Shown here piece after piece: positions 8,111 to 9,206 of a stretch of 9,206 bases of DNA. Positions within the stretch are counted from its first letter, which is position 1; every line of letters begins with the position of its first letter. The translations under genes and the position numbers were made by a program. Under the pieces are notes generated by a model. It was not told the DNA's origin and made no database searches. It saw nothing but the letters and a program-made list of their open reading frames with translations. Source of the stretch: CAYQPF01 sp964419225. GTDB lineage: Bacteria > Cloacimonadota > Cloacimonadia > Cloacimonadales > CAYQPF01. The DNA lies in contig CAYQPF010000180.1 of NCBI GenBank assembly GCA_964419225.1, positions 1 to 9,206 on the forward strand, read 5' to 3'.

Positions 8111-9206
8111 TTATTTGGTTTTTACTTTTAGAATACCGTTTTCTAAAGAAAAGACTACATCAGATACTTTTTCAAGTTGTTCTAGTATAATTCCAAGATT
8201 GTCATTAAGCGGGACCTTTCCTGTAAAAACCTCATTCCCTGCTGATTTATCTAGTAATTCAACTTTTATATCATATCGCCTTTGTATAATGTTAAGTATT
8301 GCTGAGAGAGACATGTTTTCAATTCTAAGAACATCATCTCTCCAAGATGTATATAAATCTGTATCTACACTTTCAACATTTACAGAATGGTCTTCCTTAT
8401 TGTATCTATACTGCTCTCCTGCTTTTATTCTGATGGTTGAAAGTTGTTTGCCGGGGATTTCTATTGATCCTGAAACAAGTGTTGTTGCAGTTATTTTTTC
8501 TTCCGGATATGCATTTACATTAAATTTTGTTCCCAGGACACGCACCTCATAATCTGAAGTCTCAACAATAAATGGTTTGTTTTCGTCTCTGGTGACATCA
8601 AATAAAGCCTCTCCTGTAATTATCACCCTTCTCTCTGATGATGTGAATGATACAGGATAGCTTAATTTACTAAGTGCATTTAACCAGACTTTAGTACCAT
8701 CACTCAAAACAAGAGAGTAAGAGCGTCCTTTTGGAATTGACAGTTCGTTATATTCTGTTTTGAAAGATTTCTGCTTTAGAATTTCAGATTGCAAATTTGT
8801 TGATTCATAAGAGATCTCTCCTTTTTCTGAATCTACTTTAATTCCTGTAAGCTTTTTTTCAAAATTCTTTAAAGAATCCACTTCTAGAATTTCTCCGGAG
8901 GCAAGTTTGAGAGTTACTGCCCCTTGCGCCGGCATTAGATTGACAGGTATCTCTCCTGTCATTACACCTTTATTGGATGTATTATAATTATTCAATAAGG
9001 TAAAAAAGATGATTAGTGATGCTGCCGCAGTAGAATAAACAGCTATTTTCTCAGCATTTGCCCTGAACCAAAATTTGATCCATTTTTTTCTGGTATTGAT
9101 TTTAGAAATCGACGACTTCCTCTCCACATATTCTTTTACCAGCGAGTCAGTTGGTCCTTCAAGAATCTTTCCAGCCAATTCACGTGCATCCTCTATTGCT
9201 TTTTTG
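8111..9206 (-). CDS. FecR-like anti-sigma factor (5' end beyond window)
   Basis: FecR-type proteins sit in the inner membrane, hold an ECF sigma factor in the cytoplasm and receive a signal from the STN domain of a TonB-dependent receptor. The frame stays open to the right edge: codons before the TTG at 9178 read KKAIEDARE with no stop, so the true start lies outside and the TTG is not a supported start. Counting from that TTG, a basic cytoplasmic segment (RKKWIKFWFR, 30-39) precedes one membrane helix at about 43-63. The periplasmic FecR domain covers about 143-240 (LSIPKGRSYSLVLSDGTKVW, ITGEALFDVTRD, VRVLGTKFNVNAY). A DUF4974-like domain covers about 287-354 (MSLSAILNIIQRRYDIKVEL, FTGKVPLNDNL), related in fold to STN. 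The next gene downstream is an STN-bearing receptor, the usual partner. The matching ECF sigma gene is expected just upstream, off the right edge. The assignment is sure. Confidence 0.95.
   Translation of the reverse strand, partial: KKAIEDARELAGKILEGPTDSLVKEYVERKSSISKINTRKKWIKFWFRANAEKIAVYSTAAASLIIFFTLLNNYNTSNKGVMTGEIPVNLMPAQGAVTLKLASGEILEVDSLKNFEKKLTGIKVDSEKGEISYESTNLQSEILKQKSFKTEYNELSIPKGRSYSLVLSDGTKVWLNALSKLSYPVSFTSSERRVIITGEALFDVTRDENKPFIVETSDYEVRVLGTKFNVNAYPEEKITATTLVSGSIEIPGKQLSTIRIKAGEQYRYNKEDHSVNVESVDTDLYTSWRDDVLRIENMSLSAILNIIQRRYDIKVELLDKSAGNEVFTGKVPLNDNLGIILEQLEKVSDVVFSLENGILKVKTK

Noticed and set aside
8115..8552. Plus-strand open frame of 145 codons opposite fecR
   Set aside because: It lies wholly antisense to the conserved FecR and DUF4974 coding region, has low-complexity Ser-rich composition and matches no family.
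9176..9178. TTG as the start codon of fecR
   Set aside because: The frame continues upstream without a stop to the window edge, reading KKAIEDARE, so the gene is simply cut by the edge.

Overview
The window looks like a Bacteroidota chromosome segment, probably Bacteroidales. This rests on protein families, not on a marker gene. A FecR-type anti-sigma factor with a C-terminal DUF4974-like domain sits next to a TonB-dependent receptor carrying an STN signalling domain and a CarboxypepD_reg-like domain. Lipoproteins with acidic residues after the lipid cysteine follow, and the DUF4876, DUF6850 and DUF5117/5118 families are all characteristic of this phylum. The DNA is AT-rich, and the start codons follow A/T-rich leaders without clear Shine-Dalgarno motifs, which is also usual there.

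Everything lies on the minus strand, so transcription runs from the right edge to the left edge. In transcription order: (1) 9206-8111, FecR-like anti-sigma factor, 5' end outside the window; (2) 8087-5067, STN-containing TonB-dependent receptor; (3) 5054-3834, DUF4876 lipoprotein; (4) 3827-2247, DUF6850 outer-membrane beta-barrel; (5) 2235-754, lipoprotein with two Calx-beta-like domains and an unassigned C-terminal region; (6) 750-1, N-terminal third or so of a DUF5117/5118 zinc metalloprotease, 3' end outside the window. Gaps between genes are 23, 12, 6, 11 and 3 bases. That leaves no room for separate terminators and strongly suggests one transcript. No gene-free stretch exceeds 23 bases, and I see no RNA gene, mobile element, repeat array or CRISPR.

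A plausible joint picture, which is inference, is a surface capture and uptake system. The lipoproteins would bind a substrate at the cell surface, the metalloprotease would process a protein or peptide, and the TonB-dependent receptor would import the product. The receptor's STN domain would report occupancy to FecR, which would control an ECF sigma factor expected just beyond the right edge. The second beta-barrel (DUF6850) has no obvious role in the usual scheme. There is no SusD-type partner and the receptor's plug motif differs from SusC, so this is not a standard glycan utilisation locus. The substrate cannot be read from the sequence.
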